DNA of 64,000 nt from Rapana venosa (GCA_028751875.1 CM054151.1:37663370-37727369); one strand, 5' to 3'. Positions 43,666 through 57,900 are shown, counted from the first letter of the stretch. Program-made: numbers and translations. The notes: generated by a model from the letters alone, not told the origin.

Positions 43666-44879
43666 TGAAGTAAATGTCACTTTCATTTTAAAAAAAATGT
43701 ACCGTGGTATTTTTTATTCTTCTCATCAGAAAGATTCATGTGGGTCTCAAACGTTTTCTTTGCTTCGATGCATAACAGAATTTAAATAGTTTGAATACAG
43801 AGTGAAAAAAAGCAAAGTAGAATGGTTTAAGCCTACACAATTCAGTTGATTTCATTTTGTTCGTCGTCGTTGTCGTCGTCGTCGTCGTTGTTATTGTTGT
43901 TGTCTGTATTTGCCTTTGTTTTGTTTGAATATTTTCCCTGGCTTTTGCTTTGTTTGTTTTTCTATCAAACAACGCTGCACATTTTTGTGTGTGTTAACAA
44001 ACAGCAAACTCTTCTCAATTCGCACAAGAATGTTAATAATAATGTGTTTTTTTCCTGAACTATTTAGCATAACCTTTCAAACGTCCTGGCCCTGCAGGAG
44101 GACACCTACTTCTTGTCACCAACAATGTATTCACGCTTGCTTACGCTGAGCTAGCATTGCCATGTAAAGCGCACCAGGGTTTTGAACCCGGCTGTCGCTC
44201 CGCGATGAAAATCGCATCAAAGTTTATGAATGGCAACCTCGTACATTAAAACCGTGTTGTCAGCTGAAAAAAGACTACCGCGGCAAAACGCCAGCGCAGA
44301 CATTCCGAAATTGCATTCTAAAGGCAAAGTCCAAACAAACCCCACGGAATTCAACCCACGTCTATTCAAATTGTAAACAGGCTACAAAAAAACTTCGAGA
44401 GAAAAAAATAAGAAAGAAAACATGTCATTTGAGTCAAGGCTGTAGTATGTCTAATATATATTAGCTAGATGAAATCGATACCCTAGTTTGTAATTTGGAG
44501 AGAAAAAAAGTCGACGTGCTAGGATTTGAGCCGGGAAAAAAAATCTCTTCATTCAGTGTTTGTCGTCTGCGTTTGTCGAGCCAACAGCGATAGGCTGAAA
44601 GAGGCCCTGACGGGGATGAGAGGACCAACCGCACACTGTCAACGAAGCGACTCTGTGTCACTTTACCTTCTCTACCGCGTTTCTCTGCCGTAGCAAGATG
44701 AGAAACCGTCTTCACTGATTTCCTGGAAGGGAAAACAAAACAGATCGAGCATTTTTAACTCTAAAAATCTCATTGATCTTCAAATACTGAAATTAGTGGT
44801 CATTATCAGGTAATGTCTGGCCCTTGAGAGGGCCTCAGGAATATCACCTGGCCAAAAATCGGTTACAATCGGGACATTC
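43666..44879. other. Upstream unique region, no exon recognised
   Basis: It includes a short GTC repeat (43,863-43,890). At 44,175-44,195 (AGGGTTTTGAACCCGG) and 44,520-44,536 there are tRNA T-arm-like stretches, probably SINE debris. The region precedes the agrin exon and could hold regulatory sequence, but nothing specific is visible. Confidence 0.5.
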
Positions 44880-45274
44880 CGCGTGCGCACGGCACAATAC
44901 TCGGCGCCACTCGCTGCTCGCCGTCACCAGTCAGCTCGCCCAGAAGTGACTTCGTCAGGTGTGTGTGTGCGATACTGGACTGGAAGAAAAGTTCTTTTCC
45001 TAACTGACTGCCCCCCTCTGGAGTAGCCTAGCGTCGCGATCAAGACCGGGCCAGTCACATGGTGGAAAGTTGAAGAGAAGAGAGAATCAAAACACGTTCG
45101 TTTTTCTTCCAGTTGAACTTTCAGTCATTTCGGTGCAGACGACAATTTTGTTTGGTTTTTCAAGGGCGCATGGAGAGTGGTGGTGGCGTTTTGGCCATGC
45201 TCGACAAGTTTCGTTCGGTCCACTTTCGAAATGACGTAAGGAACGCGCCGATAATGCACGATCATAGCACAACC
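44880..45274 (+). promoter_or_regulatory. CpG-rich promoter / 5' UTR candidate of the agrin gene
   Basis: CG dinucleotides become frequent here compared with the AT-rich neighbours. GCGTGCGCACGGC (44,881-44,893) resembles an NRF1-type site. No TATA box is seen at an obvious position. TTTTTCTTCCAG at 45,101-45,112 also looks like a splice acceptor, so the coding exon might start at 45,113 after an upstream non-coding exon. In-frame ATGs at 45,170, 45,197 and 45,254 precede the preferred start. Confidence 0.5.
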
Positions 45275-45743
45275 ATGTGGCGACGGTTTTCCTGTTCGCG
45301 TGTGTGTCTTCTCATGCTTGTTGTTGCGGTTATGTCAGCGATTTTGCCCACGACACTTGCGGATTGTCACGAATATGAGAAATCTCTGGAAGAGCGCGAG
45401 GAAATGGCCAACATCGTTTTGACTGGAACCGTGAAGAAAGTGATGGCGAATGGAAAAGAGAAGAACCAAGCCATGTACACAAGCGAGATCGAAGTCAAAC
45501 GCGTGTTCAAAGGGAACAACATGGTGAATGAAGTGGCCAAAATTCTGATCGACCCCGTCCGTAACCACAAGATGGTGATGGTGGATGGGTTCGGGGACCC
45601 CCACATCTGTGAAAGTCAGGTGCATGTGGCTGACACCAAGATCTTCCTGCTGAACAAAGGATACAATGGGGAGCTGAAGCTGAACTCCAGCATCCTGCCC
45701 ATCACTCTCACCAACCTGGATTATACAGAGGCTGTGGTGAAAA
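45275..45743 (+). CDS. AGRN: Agrin, first coding exon: signal peptide and NtA domain (partial)
   Basis: Agrin is a secreted heparan-sulphate proteoglycan of basement membranes; its NtA domain binds laminin. The exon gives 156 codons plus one base. Residues 1-29 are a signal peptide (MWRRF, then a CLLMLVVAVMSAIL core, TLA cleavage site). The NtA domain follows: EEREEMANIVLTGTV, KRVFKGNN, VDGFGDPHICESQV, DTKIFLLNKG and LNSSILPITLTNLD. GFGDPxIC and LNSSxxxITLxNL are hallmarks of vertebrate NtA. Cys31 and the Cys of HICES probably form a disulphide; NSS is an N-glycosylation site. The start at 45,275 has A at -3. The exon ends in phase 1 at AAA|GTGAGT. Follistatin-like and laminin-G exons are not in the window. 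A TIMP-like or other NTR protein is less likely. Confidence 0.88.
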
Positions 45744-45749
45744 GTGAGT
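45744..45749 (+). promoter_or_regulatory. Splice donor of the agrin exon
   Basis: GTGAGT is a strong donor directly after the conserved NtA end. Coding similarity stops here and TG/TCTG microsatellites begin ~25 bp later. The intron continues at least to the end of the window. Confidence 0.85.
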
Positions 45750-45773
45750 CTCTGATTGTTTGTTTAGTGAGTT

Positions 45774-46555
45774 TGTGTGTGTGTGTGTGTTTGTTTGTGT
45801 GTTTGTGCGCGTGTGTGTGCGTGTGTGTGTTTGTGCGTGCGTGCGTGCGTGTGTGTTTGTGTGTGTGTGTGCGTGGGTGCGTGCGTGTGTATGTGTTGTG
45901 TGTGTGTGTGTGTGTGTGTCTGTCCTGTCTGTCTGTATGTCTCTAATCACTGTCTCTGTCTTTCTGTTTCTTTTGCTCTGTCTTTCTGTTTCTCTATTTG
46001 TTTCTCTCTGTCTCTGTGTCTCTGTCTGTATATCTGTCTCTCTGTCTCTTTTTCTGTCTGTCTGTCTGCCTCTACCTGTCTGTACATCTCTCTCTCCATT
46101 ATGCTTTCTTTATCTCTGTGTATGTGTGTGTTATGTTATATTGTAATGTCTGTGTGCCTGTTTGTATGTCTGCACATGCATCTGTCAGTCTGTCTCTGAC
46201 TGTATGATCTGTATGTGACATCGATTCAGCATTAACCAGTGTGTTTGTGTGTTTGACTCTCCGTCTGTTTGCTTTTCAGTGTCTGTCAGTCCGTTCCTGA
46301 GTGTGTCTGTCCCTTCTCACCTGTTTGTCAGTCTGTTTCTGTCTGCCAATTCGTCTGTCTGTCTGTCTGTCTGTCTCACTCTCTCTCTCTGTGTCTATCT
46401 GTCTCTCTGTCTCTGTCTGGGTGGCTGTACGGCTGTATGTCTTTCTGCCTGGCTGTGTGTCTGCGTCTGTCTGTCTGTCTGTCCGTCTGTCTCTGTCTCT
46501 GTCTCTCTCTCCCCCTCCACCCCCTCTACTTTCTCCACCCCCTCTCTCTTACAGA
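45774..46555. repeat. TG, TCTG and TCTC microsatellites in the intron
   Basis: TG and GCGTGCG units to 45,920, then TCTG/CTGT units to about 46,520. The long open frames are artefacts. Confidence 0.92.
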
Positions 46556-46843
46556 TAATATGTGAGCTTATGTATGTATGCGCTCTTGTGTGTGCGCGCA
46601 CATATGCGTGCGTGCGTGCATGTACATCAGTGGGGTGTACTACTCGCATGCAGAGACACTGAACAGCCTAATACAGAGGAGTTCACTTTCAGTTTAACAC
46701 GCTTCTCCATTGTAAAATGTCTAAAACGAATATTCCATCAGCTCAAAAGCGAAAGCGTATGAGGAAAAACATGTCGTGGAGTCAAGATCTATAAGATTTC
46801 ATGACGATAACAAAATAAAGAAGGCAGAAAATAAACTTGGCGC

Positions 46844-46850
<7 letters not shown>
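46556..46850. other. Intronic unique sequence
   Basis: No exon is seen. Confidence 0.5.

Positions 46851-46914
<64 letters not shown>
46851..46914. repeat. (GA)n microsatellite
   Basis: A pure ~62-bp GA run. Confidence 0.97.
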
Positions 46915-46919
<5 letters not shown>

Positions 46920-47024
46920 ATCAGCGAATTTCAAGGAAATTCGAATGTGATATGCTTACTGAGCAAAGGGTGTGCATTCGTTCTGAGATGCAGTGTACAG
47001 AAATGTTTTTGTGGGTCTTTTCCT

Positions 47025-47790
47025 TTAAGTTTTTTTCTTTTTTTTTTTGGCTTGTAGAATCTACTAATTTATTTTGTTTGCTGCTTGTCTGTGTGTTATT
47101 ATTTTTCTTTGTTGCTGTGCTCCTTTTCTCTTTCTTCTTTAATTTATTAACTATTTCTTTCTTTTCTTACTTCCGTCTGTCTGTCTTTTTTAAAATTCGT
47201 TTTAAATTTCATTATTGTTTCATTCTTTCTTTCTTTTATGCACGTTTTGTTTTGTTTTGTTTGTTTGGGTTTTGCGGTTGTTTCTTTTCCTTTTTTTGTA
47301 TTTGCAATCGTACACTCTCTTATTTCTTCTTTTCTTTGTTGTTTTCTCGCCGTTTACTTTCTTTTGTTTCGTCTGTTTATTTTATTATCTCTCCTTTTTG
47401 TCTTCTTTATTCTAAAAAAAAATCCGTTTATTACTTTCATACAATACTGGGCTAGCAAAGCATCAAACAATATCAGTGAGGAGCTCGATGTTTTTCCCGC
47501 TGTTGAATTGCCGGTTTGCTTGTATTTTCGTCTGTGAGCTCTCTCCCCTTTTCTCCTTTTGACTTTGAGGTAGTTGATTTTTCCCTTGTCTCTACAAATA
47601 TGCGGAATTTTTGTCTTTCTCTGTTTCTGTCTGTCTGTCTTCTTTCTGGGTTTTTTTCTTTCTTTCTTACTTTCTTTCTTTTCGTTCTTTCTTTTCTTTC
47701 TTTCTTTCTTCTTTCTTGCTTCGACTTCTTGTTTATTTTTCTGTTCGTAATACTAATCTTCTTGTCTTTTTTCCACTTTAAACAAGCATA
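47025..47790. repeat. T-rich pyrimidine tract with TTTC units
   Basis: About 760 bp with strong T/C bias; Phe/Leu/Ser-rich frames result. Confidence 0.8.
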
Positions 47791-48135
47791 ATTAAAAGGG
47801 GGGAGGGGGCGGGGGGGAATCTGGGATTTTTCCCCTTCTCAAGTATTTATGTTTGCATATTTGTCTGTCAGTCTGTTCCAGTGTCTATCTTTATTTCTCA
47901 TCTGCGCCAAAAAAGTTTTTTTAATGTTCTTCCAGGTTTTTCCCTTTCTTTCTTTGTCGCTTCTTTTTCGTTTTCTGTTATTGTCTTTCCTTTTGTCTTT
48001 CTTTCTTTCTTTCCTTCTTTCACGATGAATCTTCCTCATCTGTCTAGAGCTCTGCCTATTATATCGGCTAGTTTTTGGACATGGTACAAATTGTACACTC
48101 AACACAAAAACGTGAAAAGGAGAAAACATTAGATA
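47791..48135. other. Intronic sequence without a gene
   Basis: A G run at 47,799-47,817 and TTTC repeats at 47,945-48,020; otherwise unique. Confidence 0.5.
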
Positions 48136-48606
48136 CAGGAAAAAGAAGAACAGATAGAAGAAAAAGAAGAAAAGGAAGAATGAGGTGGAGGGGAAGAAGA
48201 AGAAGAAGAAGAAGAAGAAGAAAAGAAAAAAGAAAAAGAAAAAGAAGAAGAAAAGGAAGAATGAGGTGGAGGGGAAAAGAAGTACAAGAAGAAGAAAAAG
48301 AAGAAGAAGAAGAAGAAGAAGATGGAGGAGGAAGAGGAGGAGGAGGAGGAGGAGGAGGAGGAGGAGAAGAAGAAGAAGAAGAAGAAGAAGAAGAAGAAGA
48401 AGAAAAAGAAGAAGAAGAAGAAGAAGAAAAAGAAGAAGAAGAAGAAGAAAAAGAAGAAGAAGAAAAGAAGAAAGAAAAAGAAGAAGAAGAAGAAGAAGAT
48501 GGAGATGGAGGAAGAAGAGGAGGAAGAGGAGGAGGAGGAGGAGGAGAAGGAGAAGAAGAAGAAGAAGAAGAAGAAGAAGAAGAAGAACAAGAACAAGAAC
48601 AAGAAG
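48136..48606. repeat. ~470-bp polypurine (GAA)n/(GGA)n tract
   Basis: Nearly all purine on the plus strand, with GAAGAA blocks alternating with GGAGGA blocks and two AATGAGGTGGAGGGGAA units (48,178 and 48,259). Lys/Glu/Arg frames and their Phe/Ser complements are artefacts. Confidence 0.95.
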
Positions 48607-48784
48607 AGACAAACAGAGTCGAGTGGAACTAAGCAGAAAATATTCTTTCAAGTCCATGTTACTTTTCACATGTCTTGTCAAAAATGCCGTCCTTTCAAGA
48701 CGGTGGTGCGAAAGCTTTACATAATAATCCTCACCTGTAAGTGATGATATGGCGTCCATTTCTACTGTCATTCATTCTGGATAT

Positions 48785-48841
48785 GTGTGTGTGTGTGGTG
48801 CGCGTGCGCGCACGTGTGCGTATGTGTGTGTTTGTTTTATT

Positions 48842-48924
<83 letters not shown>

Positions 48925-48992
48925 AGAGAGAGTGTGTGTGTGTGTGTGTTTGTGAGCGTGTGTTTGTGAGTGTGTGTGTGTTTATCTGATTA

Positions 48993-49057
<65 letters not shown>

Positions 49058-49128
49058 ATGTGCGAGCATGCGTGCGTGCGTGCATGTGTGCGTGCGTGTG
49101 TGTGTGTCTGTGTGTTTGTGTTTTTTCT

Positions 49129-49159
<31 letters not shown>

Positions 49160-49185
49160 TTGTGTTTGTGTGTCTGTGTATTGTT
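48785..49185. repeat. (TG)n, (GA)n and (TGCG)n compound microsatellite
   Basis: TG repeats 48,786-48,980, GA repeats 48,992-49,054, TG/TGCG repeats 49,068-49,175. Confidence 0.95.
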
Positions 49186-49204
49186 TATTATTACTATTAT
49201 TTAA

Positions 49205-49328
49205 TTTCGATAATAATGAAATAAACACTTTTGTGTTTTGGGTTGTTTTTATTTGACATCCAGCCCATATGTGCATGTGATCTAGTTAATTTTGTCATCC
49301 GTGCCCACCAGCACAAATGGCCTACTCT
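49205..49328 (-). mobile_element. SINE-A 3'-end fragment
   Basis: On the minus strand GGCCATTTGTGCTGGTGGGC leads to GGATGACAAAATTAACTAG, GGGCTGGATGTCAAATAAA and a GTTTATTTCATTATTATC-type tail, parallel to 25,437-25,560. It is cut at its 5' side by a CT microsatellite. Confidence 0.65.
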
Positions 49329-49374
49329 ACTCTCTCTCTCTCTCTCTCTCGCTCTCTCTCTCTCTTTCTTTCTC

Positions 49375-49422
<48 letters not shown>

Positions 49423-49440
49423 CGCGCGCGTGCGCGCGTG
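49329..49440. repeat. (CT)n, (TG)n, (GC)n microsatellite
   Basis: CT repeats, then TG repeats ending in GCGTGCGCGCGTGCGCGCG. Confidence 0.95.
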
Positions 49441-49564
49441 AAGATAATCAAATGTAACAAAATAGGGCGACGAGAAGGAAAATTCCAATTACATTAAAAG
49501 TTTAAAACAAAAAGAAAACTTCGTAGCAAGGACGAGTGGGTAGAGCGAAAGGGGAAGGGGAAAA

Positions 49565-49765
49565 GACACACACACATATACACTCACGCACGCACGCGCA
49601 CACACGCGCGCGGGCACACACGCACACACACACGCGCGCGCACACACTCACGCACACACTCTAGTTATCTCTCTCTTTCTTACTCTTTATCAGATAAAGA
49701 GAAGAGAAGAGGAGATGAAATGAGAGGAGAGGAGAGGAGAGAAGGCAAGGCAAGGCAAGGCAAGG

Positions 49766-49830
<65 letters not shown>
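49565..49830. repeat. CA/CGCA tract, GGCAA pentamers and (GA)n
   Basis: CA/CGCG units (49,567-49,660), GAGGA units, five GGCAA units (49,744-49,768) and a ~55-bp GA run. Confidence 0.93.
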
Positions 49831-49833
<3 letters not shown>

Positions 49834-50270
49834 AGATAGAGCTACTTACCCCAATAAAACAAGCCTTAGTATAGAATAGATAGTAGACATTAAAACTAAA
49901 TGTAGCCAGTGACCTACTCACACAAACACTCTTTGACCTCCCTGCCCTCACTCCCCCCCCCCCCCCCAGTCCGCGCCCATCACCTTTAACAAGGGCTACA
50001 CCCGTCAACTTTTATCCAGTGGATACCTAGATTGAAAAAAAGTTATTTCATTTAAAGAACACAACCGAATCTATTTTGAATTCCTGTGCCTACTCCCATG
50101 CAAGCCGTGTTGGTCACAAAAGTCATATTAAGAGATCGTCACGAAGTTAAGATTACAGTCATTAATTACATGATGACCGCGCGCGCACTCATACACTTTT
50201 ACCTGCCTCAATGCTCTCCCTCCCCCCTCACCTTTAGCTACATCCATCAACATTTATCCAATAGGTTCAA
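49831..50270. other. Intronic sequence without a gene
   Basis: A run of 15 C at 49,953-49,968; otherwise unique. Confidence 0.5.
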
Positions 50271-50288
50271 CACGGGCGCGCGCGAGCG

Positions 50289-50319
<31 letters not shown>

Positions 50320-50395
50320 ATACACATACACACATCACGCACACAACAACACACACACACACACACACCACAAACACAAATACACACACCTACTT
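50271..50395. repeat. (CG)n/(CA)n alternating tract
   Basis: GGGCGCGCGCGAGCGCGCGC followed by CA repeats; a Z-DNA candidate. Confidence 0.93.
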
Positions 50396-50479
50396 AACAT
50401 TCCATGCTGCTGCAACAAAGGGCCACATTGTCATTAATTTGTCATCATCTCTGACACTTTCTTGATCTCAGTCTCATTT

Positions 50480-51235
50480 ATTTTCACCGTCACATTCGGT
50501 TAAACAAAACAAAAGAACCAACAACAAAAACCCAAACAAACTGCACACCTACACAAAATAACAGCAACAAGAGAAAAAGAAACCTAAGAAAAAGACCAAC
50601 ACGAACACACGAACACACACACACACACGCGCGCGTGCCACGCACTCACGCACTCACGCAGGCACTCACGCACACATTCACACACACGCGCGCGCGCCCT
50701 CACGCACGCATACACACATACACACATACATACACATAATCAGAGAAACCATTAAAACCAGGCAAACAAAATCAAATAAAGAATTACCCTCGGCCTCCCT
50801 TCCATGAAAAACCTTTTTCTTCGAAAACCAATCAAAATAAGCATTCAACAAAAATTTAAAAAAAAAGAAAAGATATTCACTAGCAACAACAAAACTAAAA
50901 CAAAACAAACAAGCAAAAGCACACCAAATAGACACCACCACCACCACCACCGGCTCCAAAGAAAAGAAAAGGAAACAATTAAAGCCAAACCCAAACCAAA
51001 CCAAAACAAGCCCAACCCAGCTAAAACAAACCAAACGGAACCAAACCAAACCTAGCCAAACCAAACCAAACCCGACCCAATCCAACCCAACCCAACCCAA
51101 TCCAGTCCAGCCCAGCCCAACCCAACCCAATCAAACTAAACCAAACGCAACGTAAACCCATCCAAACCCAGCCAAACAAAACCAAATCAAACCAAACCTA
51201 ATTCAAACCACCCCTTCCCCAACCAGCCAGTCATT
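50480..51235. repeat. G-poor AC-rich region with CCAAA/CCCAA pentamers
   Basis: CA/CGCG repeats at 50,610-50,735. From 50,985 to 51,200 pentamers AACCA and CCCAA dominate. The minus strand reads as Trp/Gly/Leu-rich repeats (GLGWVGLG-like), an artefact. Confidence 0.85.
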
Positions 51236-51694
51236 AAAACAATATAAACCATAACATGCCGACTCGACTCCCCCCTCGCCTCGCTACCCCCGCCCCGATC
51301 AATCCACCCTCTCTCATGAAATACAAAATATAAAATGAGATGCATGTAAACAACATCATGGACAACCTGTGAATTACCCAGCACGTGGCAGCCACAGTAC
51401 TACGGCAAAACAAAGGACAGGTGGACAGGTGTGCAGGTATGGGTGTAAAGCCCTTTAACACCCAGTAGCCCTAGGTTTACAGCCGGGCTTTACGCTACAT
51501 TGCGCCAGTTGCACAACACACAACTGGCTTAAGGCTTAAAGCCTACCCGCACAAAGCCGCCAAAGGCATTATTGTTGTCCGGGTCATTGCACACGTGGGG
51601 GGTGCAGGGTCTCTCTGGTCCCCTGTGCAGGGATTTTTTGGGGGAATTCCATTTCTTTCATTCATGAATTCATATTATCAGTGGGGTGGCCAGT
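51236..51694. other. Intronic sequence without a gene
   Basis: Unique. CCGGGCTTTACGCTACATTG and GGCTTAAGGCTTAAAGCC-like short inverted stretches lie at 51,480-51,550, but no family is recognised. Confidence 0.5.
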
Positions 51695-54549
<2,855 letters not shown>

Positions 54550-54604
54550 AAGTCAAGTCAAACTTTTTTTTCAGATGGTACACTGAATAAGCAGTGCAGT
54601 TGCT
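54550..54604. repeat. Short dispersed repeat R3, second copy
   Basis: TCAAGTCAAGTCAAACTTTT and CAGATGGTACACTGAATAAG match 40,487-40,548. Confidence 0.7.
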
Positions 54605-54651
54605 TTGTGTGTGTGTGTGTGTATGTGTGTGTGTGTGTGTCTTCAATTTTA

Positions 54652-54680
54652 CGTCTGTTCACTTAAAGTGATATTAGACG
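54652..54680 (-). other. 3'-terminal LINE hairpin, intronic copy
   Basis: CGTCTGTTCACTTAAAGTGA followed by TATTAGACG is the best-formed palindrome of the set, and sits beside a TG/AC tail. Confidence 0.85.
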
Positions 54681-54686
54681 ATGGAG

Positions 54687-54709
54687 GCAGGGGGGGGGGG
54701 GGGGGGGGC
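54687..54709. repeat. Poly-G run in the LINE 3' UTR
   Basis: About 18 G follow GGAGGCA. The left-copy LINE has a G run at 1,793-1,803 and the insert at 4,866 has a C run, so homopolymers recur in this 3' UTR. Confidence 0.85.
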
Positions 54710-55556
54710 AGCATAATGAGATAAGGGCTTTAAGTAGAATAGATACGTGTTGGTATAAATGCACATTAAAAGACTATTCCAAACTATATAAACAGTATGT
54801 TGCAAAAACATGGCAAAGAAATACAAAAATTAACAAAAACCCCGAACAATTGAAAAATACTCTAAAGTTGGAAAACAAACAATTGTGAACTACTTGTAAC
54901 GGCAGCTGTGAAACAAGCAAAATGTAGATTCCGACGATCATACTTTACAAAAAAGAGAATACTGGGGATTGCAACAGAGACAAGGCTATCTCACATAATA
55001 ACTCTGGGTTGGTTAAAACTTCCTGCAGAGACTTATCTTGAAATGATGGTAAAAACGTTTTTAAACCTTGACATTGATACAGAACATGAACATTGGAAAA
55101 TTTTTCACCGCATATACATTGTAGATTTTTGGCAAATTTTGCTCGAAAGGCATTTAATTTCAATCAGTAGATTAGAGAAACAATTTTTCTAGTACAGGAT
55201 TTTCGAAAACCGTACTGAGTACAAAGAATGTTCTCAAGATCCAGAACTGAACAAGTATGCTGGGGATAACCAGCCTCTTCCTGTTTCTTTTTCACATGTT
55301 TCCAGCAAACATTTTGAAGCAAAGCATAACCTTCATGAAGAGAAAGAGGAATATATTAAAACATTTGAATAGCTATCATGTTTTGCTGCCTTTTTGGCAG
55401 CTCTGTCGACTTTTTCATTAAAATAAATACCACAATGAGATGGAACCCAGCAGAAAGTAACATTTGAACCCCTCAGAATTAGAAAATGTACCCACAAATT
55501 AATTTCAGTAATAAGATTCTGCCTAACGGTCGATGACGAGTTACTTAGAGACTGTA

Positions 55557-55600
<44 letters not shown>

Positions 55601-55954
55601 GGGTAGGAAAGGAGCGTAACTCATGCATTCAAAACTTGGAGCTTGTCTATTTTGTGATCTGTGTTTTTTGTGTGTGCTGTGGCATGTAGATCGGCAGATA
55701 TATACACTTGTCTGTATGTCTTACTGCGCCCTCGGTGCATTCAAGGTTATGGAATATTCATGGGGATTCGGAACAATTGTTGGCGTGTTTTTCATTCATG
55801 AGGTTTATTGCTGTATCTTGAGGTTTTTGAGTGTATGTGAGAGAGAGAACCCGCACAAAATCTTTATGCACCTTGCGCGTGCACACACACACAAACTCAC
55901 TCCCCTCCGCCAACCTCCACACTCGAAAGCACGCTCTCTCTCTCTATGCCACAC
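55601..55954. other. Intronic sequence without a gene
   Basis: Unique sequence. Confidence 0.5.
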
Positions 55955-56085
55955 AGTAGACAGGCTCAACAGATAAGAACTTCTTCCCGGTCTGGAAAGA
56001 TCCTTTGGAAAGTTACCTTCTTCCCCAGGTGGGCGGCCAATGCACAGACTGCTCATCTATTCCAAATCGTACAATTCATTATGGT
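55955..56085. repeat. Dispersed repeat R4
   Basis: GACAGGCTCAACAGATAAGAAC, then AAAGTTACCTTCTTCCCCAG, GGCGGCCAATGCACAGACTG are related to 61,765-61,900. Both have a short minus-strand frame with SSxCIGxxPGEE, but no known protein is recognised. Confidence 0.6.
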
Positions 56086-57554
56086 TTTTGTCAATGTGCA
56101 GTTGGGGGAAAAAACAACAACAGGTTAGCCTATCTCGGTTAAGTTGGAAAGTATGCGTTCTACATCCAGTCTCGATTGATTTTTAAAATAATATCTTGTA
56201 GTTTGGGTCGTATTTATGTATTATATATAGCGATTTCAGTTAACAGTTTTAAAATGTCTTACGCTTACACCTGCCAGGTTCGTGCAATTGAACGCCGACT
56301 TCTGGTTAGGGGCTGGGAACCTCTTACCAACTCCACAGTCTTCAAGGCAAAAAACCAACAACCTCCAAAAACCTAGCAAGCTATAAAACTGTACTCCTCA
56401 TTACATTATACCCACTGCTAGCACCACCCGGCTGCGTACCGACAAGACACACGAGTAGGTGGTATAGAACTAATAAGGGGTGGGGTGGGTAGACACTTCT
56501 ACGCATACAGGTCGACCAACTGACGACGTTAGAAGTAGATTATGTGGTAGACCGTGTTTGCACTCTCTCTCCTTTACATTCCGCCGACGTTCTTTAGTCG
56601 GCTGCTCTCGTGGAGGGGGGTATAGAAAGGGGGCGGGGGCGGGTGTCGGAGGTGGGGATAACCAGGCCTAATTTTTTTTGACTGGATATTTTATGGTATA
56701 TTACCGGTGCGACAGTTTGTAGGTTCCGGTGCTTTGTTAGTAGTTGAGATATGTGACTGTGACATAAACGATAGATTTATGTGTTCAGTAAAATGCAGCG
56801 GAAGAAGCCAGTTGTAAATTCTCTGTCACTTTGAAAATGATTCATCAAAGACCCAGTTAAGCTAGATAAAAGAACCAAAGCATTTTTAAAGGGCTATGCC
56901 TTTAGCCTGACCTGACATGAATTATGGCTCATCAATTAGCTTTTGTCAGGAGCCTGGTGGGGATTGAGGTGGAATCCTCAGTGGTACCTTACAGCAAGAC
57001 ACTTTTCATATTTTAGAAGTGTCAATTGCTTTGCAAAGACTATATGATATCCTTGTTGTATGTTAAAGCTGTTTTCAAAAGATGATTGCTAAAAGACAAT
57101 GAAAATAATGCTAAAAATATATGTTGCACAAAAAAACCCAGATGTAGATGGCAGAAAATAAACACCTAGTGAATCTTCATGCCTTGAGCTTGGAGATCCT
57201 ATATATAGGATGTAAGGGAAGTCATAAATGTTTGTATCCCGCCAGATCTTAGTTAGATATTATTCCAAACAATGCCAGCGATTAGCCAAAGGTATTATTA
57301 TTAAACAGTGAGACAGCGCAGGTGGTTCTGGCCAGCTCATCAAGCAGAGACACTGCAGGGTGCCAGTGTGAGAATGCACCTGCTGCAGTGTACAGTGCCG
57401 TGCCGTGCCGTGCCGCACTGCGAAGCGCTGTGCTGTGTTGTGCTGTAGGACACAAAAGAGGGGGATCATTTGTGATTTCGCTACAGAAGAAAGCAAGCAC
57501 AGAAAAGAGAGACAAGAAACACACAGACACACAGACAAGAGTATAACCACAGGG
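56086..57554. other. Intronic unique region
   Basis: No exon is recognised. GCCGTGCCGTGCCGTGCC pentamers occur at 57,395-57,415. Confidence 0.5.
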
Positions 57555-57900
57555 CAACCCCCCCCCCCCCCCCCCTCAGCTTTCACCCCCAGTTCCTCCT
57601 CCCGCCCCCCGCCCCCTCCCCGCTTGTTTTTCCCCGCCGTTGACAGCTCAACCTCGGGTATACAACATGCGCATTCACGCGCGCCCACACAAATGTCGGC
57701 AGATACTACATGCGCGTGGCCACGCATTCCCCCCCCCCCCCCACCTCCTTCTTTTCCCCCCCACCTCCCTCTTTCCCCCCCCCCCCCCCCCACCTGTTTT
57801 CCTTTTTTATTTTTTATATATATTTTTTTTTTATAGATGTACGCTTCTATTCTTGGGGGGGGGGGAGTGGGGGGGGGGGGGGGGGGGGAGGGGGGGGGAG
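57555..57900. repeat. C-rich then G-rich homopolymer region
   Basis: C runs (57,559-57,575, 57,729-57,742, 57,775-57,792) are followed by G runs (57,856-57,898) with ~60 bp of T/A-rich sequence between, which could pair as an inverted repeat. Confidence 0.9.

Larger units (their letters stand above)
54641..55560 (-). mobile_element. RNase H LINE 3' fragment, intronic copy
   Basis: The minus strand encodes ILRGSNVTFCWVPSHCGIYF, then NEKVDRAAKKAAKH (about 55,385-55,490). LKLNAFRAKFAKNLQCICGE and HVLYQCQGLKTFLPSF (54,990-55,165) follow, then a stop and a 3' UTR. It ends in the hairpin at 54,652-54,680 and TTGAAGACAC. It is 5'-truncated at a TG microsatellite (55,556-55,600). It is more diverged than the 820-1,971 copy but collinear with it. 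Confidence 0.85.

Noticed and set aside
47839..48771. A 310-codon Leu/Phe-rich minus-strand frame resembling a membrane protein
   Set aside because: It is the complement of the polypurine tract joined to T-rich sequence.
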